Shown: one piece after another, positions 6,066 through 6,712 of the stretch
How the letters are laid out: the number at the start of each line of letters is the position of its first letter
Numbering within the stretch: the stretch's first letter is position 1
Source of the DNA: Rhodocyclaceae bacterium
GTDB taxonomy: Bacteria > Pseudomonadota > Gammaproteobacteria > Burkholderiales > Rhodocyclaceae
Direction of reading: 5' to 3'
Length of the DNA stretch: 6,712 nt
Assembly: GCA_030682595.1 (NCBI GenBank)
Contig: JAUXNZ010000210.1
Location: forward strand, 1-6,712
The notes under the pieces: generated by a model
What the model was told of the DNA's origin: nothing
Databases searched by the model: none
The model's input: the letters and a program-made list of their open reading frames with translations, nothing else
Program-made: the position numbers and the translations under genes

Positions 6066-6572
6066 ATGCGCAAGCTGCTAACCACAATCTGGCTTAACCC
6101 GCGCTGGCAACTCGCGGGCATCGGCCTGGCAGGCCTGGCCCTGGTCGGCGGCGGGGTGGTGCTGGCCCAAACCCTGAATCTGGCCGCCTGCCCGCTGTGC
6201 ATTCTGCAACGCATGCTGTATCTGCTGCTCGGCATCGAGGCGCTGTTGCTTCTCGTCAACCGGCACCGTCTGGTTGCCTTGTTGATGGCCGTGACGGCGG
6301 CGACCGGGGTTTTCATTGCCGGCTACCAGACCTGGTTGCAGCGTTTTCCACGGGGCATCAGTTGCGGTGGCGGCGGCCAGGCCTGGTGGGAACAATTCGT
6401 CGACTGGGCGGGCAAGCAAGTCCCGCTGCTGTTCGAGGCCAGCGGTCTGTGCTCGGAAGCCGGCTGGGTGTTTCTCGGCCTCTCGATTGCCGAATGGTCG
6501 TTGCTGTTCTTCAGTGCGATGCTGCTGCTGGCGTTGCGGGCGCTGCGCATGTCGGGTCCGCGCGGCCGCTGA
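6066..6572 (+). CDS. dsbB: Disulfide bond formation protein B (DsbA-quinone oxidoreductase)
   Basis: DsbB is an inner-membrane protein that reoxidises periplasmic DsbA and passes the electrons to ubiquinone or menaquinone. The 168-residue product has the family length and four hydrophobic helices (about 15-34, 44-63, 67-86 and 142-160). Both essential cysteine pairs are present: C42-P-L-C45 in the first periplasmic loop, followed by the quinone-contacting arginine (QR, R49), and C100 (GISCGGGG) with C129 (SGLCSEAGW) in the second loop. The start at 6066 fits the N-terminus MRKLLTTIW; an ATG at 6053 is out of frame. The ribosome-binding site is weak (GAG at 6054-6056). TATTAT at 6032-6037 could be a -10 box, but no good -35 is visible. 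No dsbA is in the window. It is transcribed away from the ScsD-like gene, and the shared theme is envelope thiol chemistry. Confidence 0.95.
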   Translation: MRKLLTTIWLNPRWQLAGIGLAGLALVGGGVVLAQTLNLAACPLCILQRMLYLLLGIEALLLLVNRHRLVALLMAVTAATGVFIAGYQTWLQRFPRGISCGGGGQAWWEQFVDWAGKQVPLLFEASGLCSEAGWVFLGLSIAEWSLLFFSAMLLLALRALRMSGPRGR

Positions 6573-6642
6573 TCCAGCACATAAACGTGGAATACGCAAT
6601 TTGACGCCGGGTAATCCCTTGAGCGCAGCGAACAAACTTTGC

Positions 6643-6676
6643 CCCCCGCCGCGGGGCGGGGGCAGGGGGTGGGGGG
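6643..6676 (+). repeat. GC-rich palindrome overlapping a G-quadruplex motif, 3' of dsbB
   Basis: An 8-bp stem (CCCCCGCC / GGCGGGGG, 6643-6650 with 6655-6662) closes a GCGG loop. The plus strand then carries four G-tracts of 4, 5, 5 and 6 bases (6653-6656, 6658-6662, 6665-6669, 6671-6676) separated by loops of only 1, 2 and 1 bases, a textbook intramolecular G-quadruplex motif. Hairpin and quadruplex share bases and would compete. The site begins 70 bp after the dsbB stop and has no T-run, so any termination function is open. The rest of 6573-6712 shows no gene. Confidence 0.6.
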
Positions 6677-6712
6677 CCATGGGAAGGGGCTGACTTTCAT
6701 GATGCGGGGTGA

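Noticed and set aside
5389..6081. Open frame of 230 codons on the plus strand opposite the ScsD-like gene
   Set aside because: It is antisense to the thioredoxin-fold gene and crosses the divergent intergenic region and palindromes; no domain is visible.
6698..6712. Start of a further plus-strand gene (ATGATGCGGGGT...)
   Set aside because: Only four or five codons are visible before the edge. A GGAAGGGG stretch upstream could be a ribosome-binding site, but this is too little to support a gene.

Overview
The window is about half mobile element and half GC-rich bacterial chromosome. The chromosomal genes (comM 3' end, an MFS permease, a ScsD/TlpA-like thiol oxidoreductase and dsbB) point to a Gram-negative proteobacterium. 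The very GC-rich codon use and the intergenic CCCC-GCGA-GGGG type palindromes make a betaproteobacterium the best guess, but no marker gene fixes the species.

Layout. Positions 1-3221 are one end of a Tn7-like transposon. Its three core genes read leftward as a tightly overlapping operon: tnsA (2386-3075, endonuclease), tniA/tnsB (444-2393, DDE transposase) and tniB/tnsC (447 to beyond the left edge, AAA+ ATPase). The 146 bp beyond tnsA hold four direct copies of a GTCGCA-NNWATT motif, the outermost next to the element tip, which reads TGTCACTTTCAGAA inward. This resembles Tn402/Tn5053-type tips. Right after the tip at 3221, the sequence becomes the C-terminal half of comM (3222-3874), so the element sits inside comM. 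This is the same gene used by the AbaR/Tn6022 islands of Acinetobacter. The comM N-terminal half, the other element end, the target selector and any cargo must lie left of the window.

Right of comM, a leftward pair with a TGATG junction encodes a membrane-anchored ScsD-like thioredoxin-fold protein (5302-5847) followed by a 12-TM MFS permease (4034-5302) with a histidine-rich central loop. Divergently, dsbB (6066-6572) encodes the quinone-linked membrane oxidase that reoxidises DsbA. A ScsD-like protein beside dsbB suggests a small envelope thiol-redox neighbourhood. What the permease transports is unknown.

The three chromosomal intergenic gaps each carry a GC-rich palindrome with a four-base loop. 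The one after dsbB also contains a very strong G-quadruplex motif. I see no CRISPR array, tRNA or rRNA. The most interesting content is the TnsA+TniA+TniB element, its nucleotide-resolved junction in comM, and its unseen target-selection and cargo genes.
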